Origin: an uncultured Pelagibacteraceae bacterium
Lineage (GTDB): Bacteria > Pseudomonadota > Alphaproteobacteria > Pelagibacterales > Pelagibacteraceae
NCBI GenBank assembly: GCA_902599335.1
Contig: CACKFA010000007.1
Location: 1 to 64,000 of the forward strand
Direction of reading: 5' to 3'
Length of the DNA stretch: 64,000 bases
Positions 24,722 through 33,166 of this stretch are shown piece after piece (position 1 is the first letter of the stretch; every line of letters begins with the position of its first letter). Both the position numbers and the translations under genes were made by a program. The notes below the pieces were generated by a model. The model saw nothing but the letters and a program-made list of their open reading frames with translations, made no database searches and was not told the origin of the DNA.

Positions 24722-26164
24722 ATGTACGAAAAATTTGGACAATTCATTGATGGTAAATGGCAGCAAGCTGAAAAAAAAGAAACTTATGATGTAATCAACC
24801 CTGCAACTGAGGAAGTGATTGGAAAAGCATCGAAAGCTTCATCTATTGAAGTACAAAAAGCATTAAAGTCTGCAGAAAAAGGTTTGGAAGTTTGGAAAAA
24901 CACCGCTCCATGGCAAAGAGCTTACGTGCTTAGAAAAATTGCAGACATGATGAGAGAGAAAAAAGATGTTATTGCAAAATGGTTAACTCTTGAAGTTGGA
25001 AAACCTTTAACAGAAGCAGTTGGTGAGGTTGGTGGTGGAGCTGATATTTTTGAGTGGAATGCTGAGGAAACAAAAAGGATTTATGGTCAAACACAACAAA
25101 GTAGATTTCCAGATACTAGAGTTCATGTTTATTATCAACCTGTAGGAGTTGTTGCAGCTTTAGTTCCTTGGAATTTCCCAATAGTTTTAGCCTCAAGAAA
25201 AATTTCTACTGCTTTAGCTGCAGGATGTTCTGTAATTTGCAAACCTGATGTAATTACTCCTGGTGCTGTAATGGAATTAGTAAACATTTGCAAAGAAGCT
25301 GGTGTACCAGATGGTGTGGTTAGTCTTTTGTCAGGTGACCCTGCTGAAATATCAAATGAATTAATGGAATCTGATATTATTAAAAAGGTATCAGTCACTG
25401 GATCAACTAGAGTTGGTAAAATTATTTTAAAAAAAGCAGCTGATAAGGTTCAAAGAGTTACTATGGAGCTAAGCGGACACTCCCCTTTTATTGTATGTGA
25501 AGATGTGGATATGAACAAAGTAGCTGATATAGCAATAACTGGTAAATTTAGAAATAACGGTCAAGTCTGTATTTCACCGAATAGATTTTATATCCAAGAA
25601 AATAGAAAAGATGAGTTTGTTGATGCTTTTATCGAAAGAGCAAAAAAATTAAAAATTGGAAACGGTATGGATAAAGGTGTGGATCTAGGACCTTTAACAA
25701 CAGCTAAAAGATTAGAAGAAATAGAAAAACTCGTTGAAACTACAAAAAAAGAAGGAGCTAAAGTATTGATGGGTGGACAGAAACCTTCTGGTTTCAATAA
25801 AGGATATTATTATGAACCAACAGTTTTTGACGATGTAAAAGATAATTTTACAATAATGAAAGAAGAACCTTTTGGTCCACTAGTTCCAATTTTAACTTTT
25901 AAAACTTTTGATGAGGTAATTAAAAGAGCAAATGATAATGACTTAGGATTATGTAGTTATTTGTACACTAATTCTATGGACAAAGCTCATATTGGATCTG
26001 AAAAGCTAGAGTCTGGTTGTGTTGCAGTTAATACTGGTGTTGTTGCAATTGCTGAAGCACCTTTTGGAGGTATTAAACAAACTGGTTATGGTCGTGAAGG
26101 TGGTTCAGGAGCAATTAAAGACTATCTAAATGTGAAATACACTCACATGGGCTTAAAAATATAA
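24722..26164 (+). CDS. NAD(P)-dependent aldehyde dehydrogenase
   Basis: The 480-residue enzyme has the ALDH core: VVAALVPWNFPIVLASRKIS (NAD site), the general-base Glu in VTMELSGHSPFIV (where SGHSP replaces the common GGKSP), the nucleophile Cys in NNGQVCISPNRFY and EEPFGPLVPIL near the end. It resembles the succinate-semialdehyde/alpha-ketoglutaric-semialdehyde dehydrogenase group. Divergent from iolD (92-base spacer) and 3 bases upstream of an HpcH aldolase gene, it likely oxidises the aldehyde released by that aldolase. Confidence 0.87.
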   Translation: MYEKFGQFIDGKWQQAEKKETYDVINPATEEVIGKASKASSIEVQKALKSAEKGLEVWKNTAPWQRAYVLRKIADMMREKKDVIAKWLTLEVGKPLTEAVGEVGGGADIFEWNAEETKRIYGQTQQSRFPDTRVHVYYQPVGVVAALVPWNFPIVLASRKISTALAAGCSVICKPDVITPGAVMELVNICKEAGVPDGVVSLLSGDPAEISNELMESDIIKKVSVTGSTRVGKIILKKAADKVQRVTMELSGHSPFIVCEDVDMNKVADIAITGKFRNNGQVCISPNRFYIQENRKDEFVDAFIERAKKLKIGNGMDKGVDLGPLTTAKRLEEIEKLVETTKKEGAKVLMGGQKPSGFNKGYYYEPTVFDDVKDNFTIMKEEPFGPLVPILTFKTFDEVIKRANDNDLGLCSYLYTNSMDKAHIGSEKLESGCVAVNTGVVAIAEAPFGGIKQTGYGREGGSGAIKDYLNVKYTHMGLKI

Positions 26165-26167
26165 ATA

Positions 26168-26962
26168 ATGCGAAAAAACAAAGTTAAACAAATGATGAAA
26201 GACGGTAAGCCCGTAATCAATGGTTGGTGTGCTATTCCTAGCACTGCATCTGCTGAAGCAATGGCTCATCAAGGATGGGATTCTCTTACAGTAGATATGC
26301 AACATGGTTTAGTAGATTACAGTAATGCCTTACCAATGATGCAAACAATATCCACAACAGAAGTAACTCCTTTAGCAAGAGTAAATTGGAATGAACCTGG
26401 TCAAATAATGAAAATATTAGATGCTGGATGTTATGGAATTATATGCCCAATGGTAAGTAATAAAAAAGAAGCAGAAAATTTTGTCCAAGCATGTATGTAT
26501 CCACCGGATGGTTACAGAAGTTTTGGCCCTGTTAGAGGTTTAATTTATGGAGGTCCTGATTATGCAGATCATGCTAATCAAGAAATACTAAAATTGGCAA
26601 TGATAGAGACAAAAGAGTCATTGGAAAACCTTGATGAAATTATGTCTACACCAGGTGTAGATGGTATTTATATTGGACCAGCAGATTTAAGTTTAGCTAT
26701 AGGAGAAAAACCTGGGTTTGACAGACCAGAGTCTACTAAAGCTTATTCAGAAATTTTAAGAATTTTAGAACATGCAAAAAAAAATAATATTTTTGCAGGA
26801 ATTCATAATGGTACTACAGAATATGCAACCAAAATGATTGAAAAAGGTTTTAATTTTGTAACTATAGCGTCTGATTTAAGGGCTCTAAGTGCTGGTGCAA
26901 AAGCTACAGTTGATAAAATGAAAGGTTCATTATCCAAAAAAGACGATAATGCAACTTACTAA
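26168..26962 (+). CDS. HpcH/HpaI family class II aldolase
   Basis: The 264-residue protein has the HpcH/HpaI TIM barrel: the catalytic His in DMQHGLVDY (about 43), LARVNWNEPGQIMKILDAG, the metal-binding Glu in MIETKESLENLDEI and Asp in GVDGIYIGPADLSLAIG. Family members cleave 2-keto-3-deoxy sugar acids to pyruvate and an aldehyde (garL, yfaU, hpaI types). It is co-transcribed with the aldehyde dehydrogenase upstream. The stop region overlaps the convergent PanB-like gene by 4 bases. Confidence 0.87.
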   Translation: MRKNKVKQMMKDGKPVINGWCAIPSTASAEAMAHQGWDSLTVDMQHGLVDYSNALPMMQTISTTEVTPLARVNWNEPGQIMKILDAGCYGIICPMVSNKKEAENFVQACMYPPDGYRSFGPVRGLIYGGPDYADHANQEILKLAMIETKESLENLDEIMSTPGVDGIYIGPADLSLAIGEKPGFDRPESTKAYSEILRILEHAKKNNIFAGIHNGTTEYATKMIEKGFNFVTIASDLRALSAGAKATVDKMKGSLSKKDDNATY

Positions 26963-27774
26963 TCTAATTGATCTAAAAATTTCTCAAATTGTTTTTTTTC
27001 TAAATTAGATGATTGTTTTTTTCCTGGAAATTTACCAGTCATTGAGTCCTTTTTAAAAGCTCTAAGTGCTTTTACTCTTTCTTGTTTTATTTCATTTCTA
27101 AGTTTCAATAAATTTCCATACGCTTTTGAATGTCTTGGGGGATTTTCAGTATCACCACAAATATCTTCCATAAATAAATACATTACATCAGCATTTTTTC
27201 CTGAACCTAGTGAAACAGTAACGATGTCTGTGCGCTTTGAAATTTCACCCATTACATTTTCAGGTATAACTTCACACTCAGCCGAAAAAGCACCTGCATC
27301 TTCTAATCTTTTAAACTTTTGAAAAAGTTTGTACGCTTCATCAGAAGTTTTACCCACTGCTCTTAAACCGCCAATCCAAGTAGATTTTCTTGGAACTAAA
27401 CCTAAATGCCCCATCACCGGAACATCTTCCTTTGCTAACATTTCAACTACGTCCATACTTCTTGGTGTCATAACTGCATCTGCACCATTCTCTAATGCTT
27501 TAAAAGCCCCACGCATAATATCCTCTGCAGTTACAAACTCATTTAATACTAAAGCTGCAGTTAAAAATAAATTTTTTGAACCTTCTCTTACAGGAATTAC
27601 GTTTTTCGCATTTGATATAATCATGTCAAATCCTGCCTTTTCAGCTGCTTCGGCTTCTTCAACACTATTCGCTGTAACTTGTGTAAATTTTCTTTTTCCT
27701 TTAGCTGTCTTTAGATCGGCTACAGTTAAAGTTCGCTTTGCTGGTTTAGCGGCCCATGTATAAATATTCTTCAT
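26959..27774 (-). CDS. PanB-superfamily protein with altered active site
   Basis: The 271-residue protein aligns over its length with ketopantoate hydroxymethyltransferase: KFTQVTANSVEEAEAAEKAGFDM, the PVMGHLGLVP signature (about 119-128), and ECEVIPENVMGEIS with the catalytic Glu (E168). But by my alignment the metal-binding Asp residues of PanB (VGDS and ADLPF regions) are replaced by ISNA (53-56) and FLTAAL (69-75), and the KIEGG lysine by TPRSM. It probably does not make pantoate. A carbon-carbon lyase of the PEP-mutase/PanB superfamily acting on a keto acid is a reasonable guess. It overlaps the regulator gene by 4 bases. Confidence 0.75.
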   Translation of the reverse strand: MKNIYTWAAKPAKRTLTVADLKTAKGKRKFTQVTANSVEEAEAAEKAGFDMIISNAKNVIPVREGSKNLFLTAALVLNEFVTAEDIMRGAFKALENGADAVMTPRSMDVVEMLAKEDVPVMGHLGLVPRKSTWIGGLRAVGKTSDEAYKLFQKFKRLEDAGAFSAECEVIPENVMGEISKRTDIVTVSLGSGKNADVMYLFMEDICGDTENPPRHSKAYGNLLKLRNEIKQERVKALRAFKKDSMTGKFPGKKQSSNLEKKQFEKFLDQLD

Positions 27775-28187
27775 TTAACACCTTTATAAAGAATGTCTCT
27801 CCTATCAATAAATTCCTCAAAGGTTTTAATGGTGATTACTGAAGGTAATATAAATATAGATCTTTTGTCTCTCTCATTTCTTATAATTCTAAAATAACCT
27901 TTTTTAATTGCAGTATCGATATAAACATTTGAGGTTAAATATGATTTCTCGATCACTTTAAGTAATTGATTTTTAGTAATTGATTTATTTTTATAATAAG
28001 CAAGCATAACCATATGCAACATTATCCAATGTTGTGGGGTTAAGGAGAACCAATTCAATAATTCATTGGCTAACCTTCCTTCAAAATCGCCAAGTGATAT
28101 TTCTGCTAATTGAATTCTTTTTTGAGTAAGTTTTGGTATTTTTTTTTGTTCCTCAAAGTGCTTGGGATACTTGAACTGTCTTTTCAT
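27771..28187 (-). CDS. MarR-like winged-helix regulator
   Basis: The 138-residue protein has helices, then a helix-turn-helix (SITKNQLLKVIEKSYLTSNVYIDTAIKKGYFRI, about 67-99), then a beta wing with NERDKRSIFILPS, the D-x-R-x-x motif of MarR proteins. Length and layout fit MarR, although the N-terminal dimer helices are short and the match is distant. It lies between the DUF1907 gene and the PanB-like gene in one minus-strand unit and probably controls it, perhaps through the palindrome at 29230-29255. Confidence 0.7.
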   Translation of the reverse strand: MKRQFKYPKHFEEQKKIPKLTQKRIQLAEISLGDFEGRLANELLNWFSLTPQHWIMLHMVMLAYYKNKSITKNQLLKVIEKSYLTSNVYIDTAIKKGYFRIIRNERDKRSIFILPSVITIKTFEEFIDRRDILYKGVK

Positions 28188-28215
28188 TTAAATAAATTTA
28201 AACTCATTGAGTTTT

Positions 28216-29193
28216 CTATTCAATACTATTTTTACTTAATAGCTCCTTATAAATATTATTTACTCTATGTACTTCTGAAGCAATATTAAAATAACCTTCA
28301 TATTCTATTTCTTCAGGTGTTACGTCAAAATGATAATGCCCAGCATCTCTGTCATGTTCGTAAGAATGGAAGTGAGTATGTTCACCAGACTCTCTTAGAT
28401 TTAATTCTCCTCCAGTAGGATCACCGGTCCAAAGAACAGTATAACATTGTAATTTTGGTCCAACAGGTTCATAAAATTGAAGAAAATCTTTTACACATTT
28501 CATTTGTTTTGGATCATAATACTCATGTTTAATATCTTTATAATCAGGTTGCACATGCGATCTTATTTTTCCATTTAATACTCTAAATACTCCGGCAAGA
28601 GATAAGTGTTCATTATCTTTAATTTTTAAATTTTTTGATAAAGAAGACCTCATTGCTTGGGGCAAAGAACCTTGTTCTCCATTTCTACCTTTGATTTTAA
28701 TTTTAATAACTTTTCCTTGTTTACCATCTGTGTAATAAATGTTTCCAAGTCCACCATGTTTTTTTGCAGAATATTTTTCAACAATACATTTTTTGTCTGG
28801 GCTTACTCTTGCTATTATTGACTTGGACTCATCGGTAATTAAATTTTCATTTATAACTAATTCTCCACAGTGACCATTTAAACATGACATTGCGCCTGAT
28901 CCAGCTCCTAAAGCATAAGATTTTTCAGAGTCAATCATTTTAGATATTTCTTGATAGTCAAATTCTGCACCAATAAATTTTGGATCATGCATATAAGGCT
29001 CTCCACCAACGTCTATTATTTTTTGATTTCCACTTATTCCTTCTGACGGACAACCCCAATCTCTAAGATTAGGGCACTCTACCACTTCTGCTTCAACGTT
29101 TTTAAAATTTTCAGACAATCCTTTTCTTAATGCATCTGAAATATCTTCTAGCGAGTAATCTTTAAAAGTTCCTTTTTCTATTTTTAATTGCAT
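28216..29193 (-). CDS. DUF1907 (C11orf54/PTD012-like) zinc protein
   Basis: The 325-residue protein matches the DUF1907 family known from human C11orf54 (PTD012), whose structure holds a zinc ion bound by histidines. The histidine cluster is clear at the C-terminal end: ESGEHTHFHSYEHDRDAGHYHFDVTPEEIEYEGYF (about 266-300). Other family features are CPNLRDWGCPSEGISGNQKIIDVGG and GLGNIYYTDG. The human protein was reported to have ester hydrolase activity, and bacterial function is unknown. It is first in the unit with the MarR-like and PanB-like genes, which suggests a catabolic zinc hydrolase or isomerase. Confidence 0.82.
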   Translation of the reverse strand: MQLKIEKGTFKDYSLEDISDALRKGLSENFKNVEAEVVECPNLRDWGCPSEGISGNQKIIDVGGEPYMHDPKFIGAEFDYQEISKMIDSEKSYALGAGSGAMSCLNGHCGELVINENLITDESKSIIARVSPDKKCIVEKYSAKKHGGLGNIYYTDGKQGKVIKIKIKGRNGEQGSLPQAMRSSLSKNLKIKDNEHLSLAGVFRVLNGKIRSHVQPDYKDIKHEYYDPKQMKCVKDFLQFYEPVGPKLQCYTVLWTGDPTGGELNLRESGEHTHFHSYEHDRDAGHYHFDVTPEEIEYEGYFNIASEVHRVNNIYKELLSKNSIE

Positions 29194-29229
29194 GATGTTA
29201 ATAAGCTATAATTTATTTTGCATAATGTC

Positions 29230-29255
29230 TATAGATAATATATATAATTTCTATA
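29230..29255. promoter_or_regulatory. Imperfect 26-bp palindrome between DUF1907 and PanE-like genes
   Basis: The outer arms TATAGA and TCTATA are perfect and the AT-rich interior is almost symmetric (22 of 26 positions). It sits in the middle of the 88-base divergent spacer. Size and symmetry suit a MarR dimer operator, and a MarR-like gene is in the adjacent operon. This is inference. Confidence 0.4.
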
Positions 29256-29281
29256 CATAAATAATTTTAAATAAGGTAACG

Positions 29282-30226
29282 ATGATTAATAAAGATTTGA
29301 AAGTAGCTGTACTTGGTGCAGGAGCAATGGGTTGCTTGTTTGGCGGTTTGCTTGCTGAAAAAGGTTTAAATGTAATTTTAATTGATGTTTGGAAAGATCA
29401 TGTAGATGCAATTAATAAAGATGGCTTGAAAATGGATGGTTATGGCGGAGATCGTATAATCAAAGTTAAAGCCACTTCAGATCCATCCTCGTTGGATAAA
29501 GTAGATGCTGTGATAGTTATGTGTAAAGCTACAGCTTTAGAACCGGCATTAAATAGTATTAAAAATATCATTGGAGACAAAACAGTATTCATGTCTTTTC
29601 AAAATGGTATTGGTCATGAAGCAATTATTCAAGGTATTGTTGGTAATGAAAAAGTAATAGGTGGAACAACTACTCAAGCTTCAAACATTTTAGGACCAGG
29701 TCATATAATGAATCATGGTTCGTTACCATCTTGGATTGGTGAGTACGAGGGGGGGATTACTGATAGAATTAAAGAAATAGCAGATACTTTTACAGCACAT
29801 AATCTTGAAATGATTGCTGCAGAGGATGTAAAGAAAAGAAAATGGATGAAACTTTTTGCTTTAACAGCAATTGGACCATTATCTACAATTTTTGATCTTC
29901 ATCATACTGATTTATACATAAACAATAAAGCAAACGAAGTATCTCGAGGTTTAGGTAAAGAAATAATTTTAGAGACAAGAGAAGTGGCGCTTGCAGATGG
30001 AGTTAATGTTTCAGAAGATGAGTGCTTATTTATGTTTAATAAAATTGTTGACTCAATGCAAACTAACAAGTCGTCTATGGCTTTTGATGTTCAATATAAG
30101 AGAAAGACTGAAATAGACTTTATTAGTGGCGCTGTTTCAAAAATAGGTAAAAAACATGGGATTAAAACACCTTTAAACGATCTGATGTATAAAATGATTA
30201 AAGTGAAAGAAGGAATGTACAGCTAA
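29282..30226 (+). CDS. PanE/ApbA family 2-keto-acid reductase
   Basis: The 314-residue protein has the N-terminal NADP fold (VAVLGAGAMGCLFGGLLAEKG, 8-28), the VIVMCKATALEPAL segment, FQNGIGHE, the catalytic Lys region (AAEDVKKRKWMKLFALTAIGPL), and the TEIDFISGAVSKIGKKHGIKTPLND C-terminal motif of ketopantoate reductases. Distance from classical panE and a catabolic neighbourhood without panC or panD argue that it may reduce another 2-keto acid. It is followed directly (0 bases) by a 2OG oxygenase gene. Confidence 0.85.
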   Translation: MINKDLKVAVLGAGAMGCLFGGLLAEKGLNVILIDVWKDHVDAINKDGLKMDGYGGDRIIKVKATSDPSSLDKVDAVIVMCKATALEPALNSIKNIIGDKTVFMSFQNGIGHEAIIQGIVGNEKVIGGTTTQASNILGPGHIMNHGSLPSWIGEYEGGITDRIKEIADTFTAHNLEMIAAEDVKKRKWMKLFALTAIGPLSTIFDLHHTDLYINNKANEVSRGLGKEIILETREVALADGVNVSEDECLFMFNKIVDSMQTNKSSMAFDVQYKRKTEIDFISGAVSKIGKKHGIKTPLNDLMYKMIKVKEGMYS

Positions 30227-31096
30227 ATGCTCAGTACAAATAAATTAAAAAAAATCAAAAGTAACTTTCCTGTTTTAGTTGGAGACAACGTTGTTTCAAA
30301 AAATATCTGTAATTTATTAATTAAAGAAATAAGTAACTCAAAATCATTTGATGATATGATTATGGGGGGTAGAAGCAGGATTAATAAAGGTTCTAAAAAT
30401 TTTAATTTATATATTAAAAATTCAGTTAACTCTGCAAAACTTTTTAAGCTTTTTAATGGTAAGTCTTTTTATAAAAAAATTGAAAATCTTTTTACAAAAA
30501 ATTTTAAAAATGGATCGTGGGTAAATTTACATAAACCAAAATCATTTAATCCTAAAAAGTTCACTATTAAAAAAAAATTAAATTCTAGTGAATTAAAAAA
30601 AATGTTGGGTAACAATTATACTAATCCTAAAGTAAATTTAGATATAGACTTTTCAGTATCAAAGGGAGGGTATAGATTAAGACCTCATCGAGATGATATA
30701 ACAAGATTATATAATTTCTTAATTTATTTAACTGACATTCCAAAAAAGAATGGTGGCTCTCTTACTATCTATAGAAAAAAAGCAAAAAAAAATTTAAGAA
30801 AAAGTTTTAGAAGATTTCCAAAAATAACTGAACTTGAAATAGTCAAATCTTTTACACCCAAAAAAGGAACTGTTGTTTTTTTCCAATCTACTCCAAATTC
30901 CTACCATGGAGTTAAGCGTTTTGTAGAAAAAAATTGTCCAAAGCGTTTTTTTATTTATGGAAGTTATGCATTAAATAAACCAGTTATATGGAATTACAAA
31001 GGTATCTCATATTATCCTCACATAATTAGCACCAAAAAAAGAATGTTAACTTCTTTTCATGATGCGAACTATTTAACCACAGCACCAAAACATTGA
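30227..31096 (+). CDS. Putative Fe(II)/2-oxoglutarate oxygenase
   Basis: The 289-residue protein shows the oxygenase facial triad: H-R-D in YRLRPHRDDITRLYNFLIYL (about 150-152), followed by GGSLTIYRKK, with the distal His in STPNSYHGVKRF and a 2OG-binding Arg in CPKRFFIYG. The pattern is that of prolyl-hydroxylase-like enzymes. The substrate is unknown. The ATG directly follows the stop of the PanE-like gene, so expression is coupled. The N-terminal half is very Lys/Asn-rich. Confidence 0.7.
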   Translation: MLSTNKLKKIKSNFPVLVGDNVVSKNICNLLIKEISNSKSFDDMIMGGRSRINKGSKNFNLYIKNSVNSAKLFKLFNGKSFYKKIENLFTKNFKNGSWVNLHKPKSFNPKKFTIKKKLNSSELKKMLGNNYTNPKVNLDIDFSVSKGGYRLRPHRDDITRLYNFLIYLTDIPKKNGGSLTIYRKKAKKNLRKSFRRFPKITELEIVKSFTPKKGTVVFFQSTPNSYHGVKRFVEKNCPKRFFIYGSYALNKPVIWNYKGISYYPHIISTKKRMLTSFHDANYLTTAPKH

Positions 31097-31124
31097 AATA
31101 TTGTGAATGATAAAATAAATTTTA

Positions 31125-32111
31125 ATGATGAGAAATAGTCTTCAGAAAAAATTATATGAGAATGGGTACTTGATTGTTAAAAATGTACTTAACTTTAGAA
31201 GAGACTTAAAGCCAATTCTTAATGATATGGAATTTGTTATGGATTGTCTCATCCAAAAATATGCAAAAAAGAGAGACATAAAAAAAGTTCTTAAATTCGA
31301 TTTTAAAAAAAAATACTCTTATATTTCAAAACTTAATATTTATGATTTAGATCAATATTTTAATACTCGATTACCAAGAGACCACGTAAAAAAAGATAGT
31401 GATTATTTTGCTACTCAATCATTATGGAATTTAATTACTAATAATAATATTTTGGATGTTGTAGAAAATATTTTGGGTAAAGAAATAATGTCTAACCCTG
31501 TTCAAAATACTAGAATTAAACAGCCTGAAAAAAAATTACCAAAAGGTTCAATTCATGATGGTCTAAGTGGAAGAACGCCTTGGCATCAGGATGCTGCTGT
31601 ATTAAATAAAAAAGGACAAAAATTAACTGACATGGTTACTGTATGGATTCCTTTTACTAAAACTACTAAAAAAAATGGATGTATGATTACTGTTAAAAAG
31701 ATCAATAAAATAGGATTACTAAATCACGTTTCAGGATATAGAGGACAAGTAGAATTAAAAAATAGTGAATTGTTAGATAATATGAAACATGTTTATTTAG
31801 AGGCTAACATTGGTGATGTGATACTTCTACACAAACATTCGATACACTGCTCTTTACCAAATAGATCAAATGATTTTAGAATAAGTGCTGATCTAAGGTA
31901 TAATGTTGCTGGACAGCCATCAGGACGAGAGCCCCTTCCCAATTTTTACGTTAGAAGTAAAAATAAAAAAAATCTTAAAATTAAAAATTTTAAACAATGG
32001 CTAGCCCTCTGGGAAAAAGCTAAAGAAAAATGTATTCCAAGAAAATTTGCTTTTAAATATCCTCTGCCTACTTTTAAAAATAACAAAAGAGATTTATCTA
32101 ATTTAATTTAA
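31125..32111 (+). CDS. Phytanoyl-CoA dioxygenase (PhyH) family protein
   Basis: The 328-residue protein has the PhyH iron site: H-x-D in RTPWHQDAAVLN (about 145-147), TDMVTVWIPFTKTTKKNGCM, distal His in HKHSIHCSLPNRSNDFRISADLRY with the 2OG Arg. It is third in the run PanE-like, 2OG oxygenase, PhyH, hydroxyacid dehydrogenase on the plus strand. Two neighbouring oxygenases plus two dehydrogenases suggest oxidation of a carbon skeleton, for example O-demethylation or hydroxylation, before reduction/oxidation steps. The substrate is not known. Confidence 0.8.
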   Translation: MMRNSLQKKLYENGYLIVKNVLNFRRDLKPILNDMEFVMDCLIQKYAKKRDIKKVLKFDFKKKYSYISKLNIYDLDQYFNTRLPRDHVKKDSDYFATQSLWNLITNNNILDVVENILGKEIMSNPVQNTRIKQPEKKLPKGSIHDGLSGRTPWHQDAAVLNKKGQKLTDMVTVWIPFTKTTKKNGCMITVKKINKIGLLNHVSGYRGQVELKNSELLDNMKHVYLEANIGDVILLHKHSIHCSLPNRSNDFRISADLRYNVAGQPSGREPLPNFYVRSKNKKNLKIKNFKQWLALWEKAKEKCIPRKFAFKYPLPTFKNNKRDLSNLI

Positions 32112-32128
32112 TATTAATATTTTATAAA

Positions 32129-32148
32129 ACTTATATTTGTGTATAAGT
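32129..32148. promoter_or_regulatory. 7-6-7 inverted repeat before the hydroxyacid dehydrogenase gene
   Basis: ACTTATA (32129-32135) and TATAAGT (32142-32148) are perfect inverted arms 6 bases apart, ending 4 bases before the chosen ATG at 32153. A repressor or hairpin here would block translation or initiation. It is candidate only, in AT-rich DNA. Confidence 0.35.
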
Positions 32149-32152
32149 GCTT

Positions 32153-33109
32153 ATGAAAAAAATATTAGTCATCCAACCTATACATGAAGCAGGGATAGAG
32201 CTTATTAAAAATAATCCTGATTATGAGTTCGAAGTTGTAGAAAATACAGATGTTGAATTTCTCAAATCAAAAATAAAAGATTGTGATGGAGTTTCAATTA
32301 GAACTGCAAAACTAGCTAGAGAAGTAATTGATAGTGCAAACAAACTTAAAATAATATCAAGACATGGTGTAGGTTATGACAATATAGACTTGGAAAGCAC
32401 AAAAAAAAATAACATTACTCTTGCAATTACAGCAACCGCAAATGCAGTAGCTGTTGCTGAGCATGTAATGTTTATGCTGCTTAATATTTCCAAAAAAGGA
32501 AATATGTATGATGAAACTGTTAAAAGTGGTAAATTCAATGATCGAAATAAATTACCCAAAACTGTTGAATTGTGGAATAAAAATATATTAATTGCTGGGT
32601 TTGGTCGTATTGGACAAGCTTTAATAAAAAGATGTCATGGATTTGAAATGAAAGTTTTTGTCTATGATCCATTTGTATCTAAAGAAATAATTGAACAACA
32701 CGGTGGTATAAAAGTAGATAGTTTAGAAGAAGCCTCGAAAAGCATGGATGCTTTATCCCTTCATGTGCCACTTAATGAAAAAACTAAGAATATTATTAAT
32801 TATGATTTGCTAAAAAATATGAAAAAAAATTGCATCATAATCAATGCTGCAAGAGGTGGAGTGATAAATGAAATTGATCTGGATAAAGCTTTAAATGAAA
32901 ACCTAATTCTTGGGGCTGGTTTAGATGTTTTTGAGATTGAGCCACCTGATACAAATAATCCTTTACTTAAAAATAATAAAGTATTTTTAAGTCCTCACAC
33001 TGCAGCATTCACAGAAGAATGTATGATAAGGATGGGTAAAGAAACAATTCAAAACATTATTGAATTTTTTGATGATAAATTAGAAAAATCTAAGATTGTA
33101 AAATTATAA
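32153..33109 (+). CDS. D-2-hydroxyacid dehydrogenase (SerA-like)
   Basis: I start at ATG 32153 (MKKILVIQPIHEAG) rather than the GTG at 32147, because the latter lies in the inverted repeat. The 318-residue enzyme has SRHGVGYDNIDLES, the NAD site ILIAGFGRIGQALIKR, the catalytic Arg in NAARGGVINEIDLD, Glu in DVFEIEPPDTNNPLL and His in LSPHTAAFTEE. It lacks the ACT domain of long SerA. It may be a phosphoglycerate dehydrogenase or act on a different 2-hydroxyacid; the catabolic context favours the latter. Confidence 0.85.
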   Translation: MKKILVIQPIHEAGIELIKNNPDYEFEVVENTDVEFLKSKIKDCDGVSIRTAKLAREVIDSANKLKIISRHGVGYDNIDLESTKKNNITLAITATANAVAVAEHVMFMLLNISKKGNMYDETVKSGKFNDRNKLPKTVELWNKNILIAGFGRIGQALIKRCHGFEMKVFVYDPFVSKEIIEQHGGIKVDSLEEASKSMDALSLHVPLNEKTKNIINYDLLKNMKKNCIIINAARGGVINEIDLDKALNENLILGAGLDVFEIEPPDTNNPLLKNNKVFLSPHTAAFTEECMIRMGKETIQNIIEFFDDKLEKSKIVKL

Positions 33110-33166
33110 TTTAAAAAATTTAGTTTATACCACTTTGTGATGTTATAGAAAATTATGAATTATTTT

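Noticed and set aside
15898-26962. Three proteins (ROK kinase, SDR, HpcH aldolase) all end in -ATY
   Set aside because: The SDR ending GGRATY is typical of its family and the others differ in the preceding residues; three matching tripeptides are easily chance.
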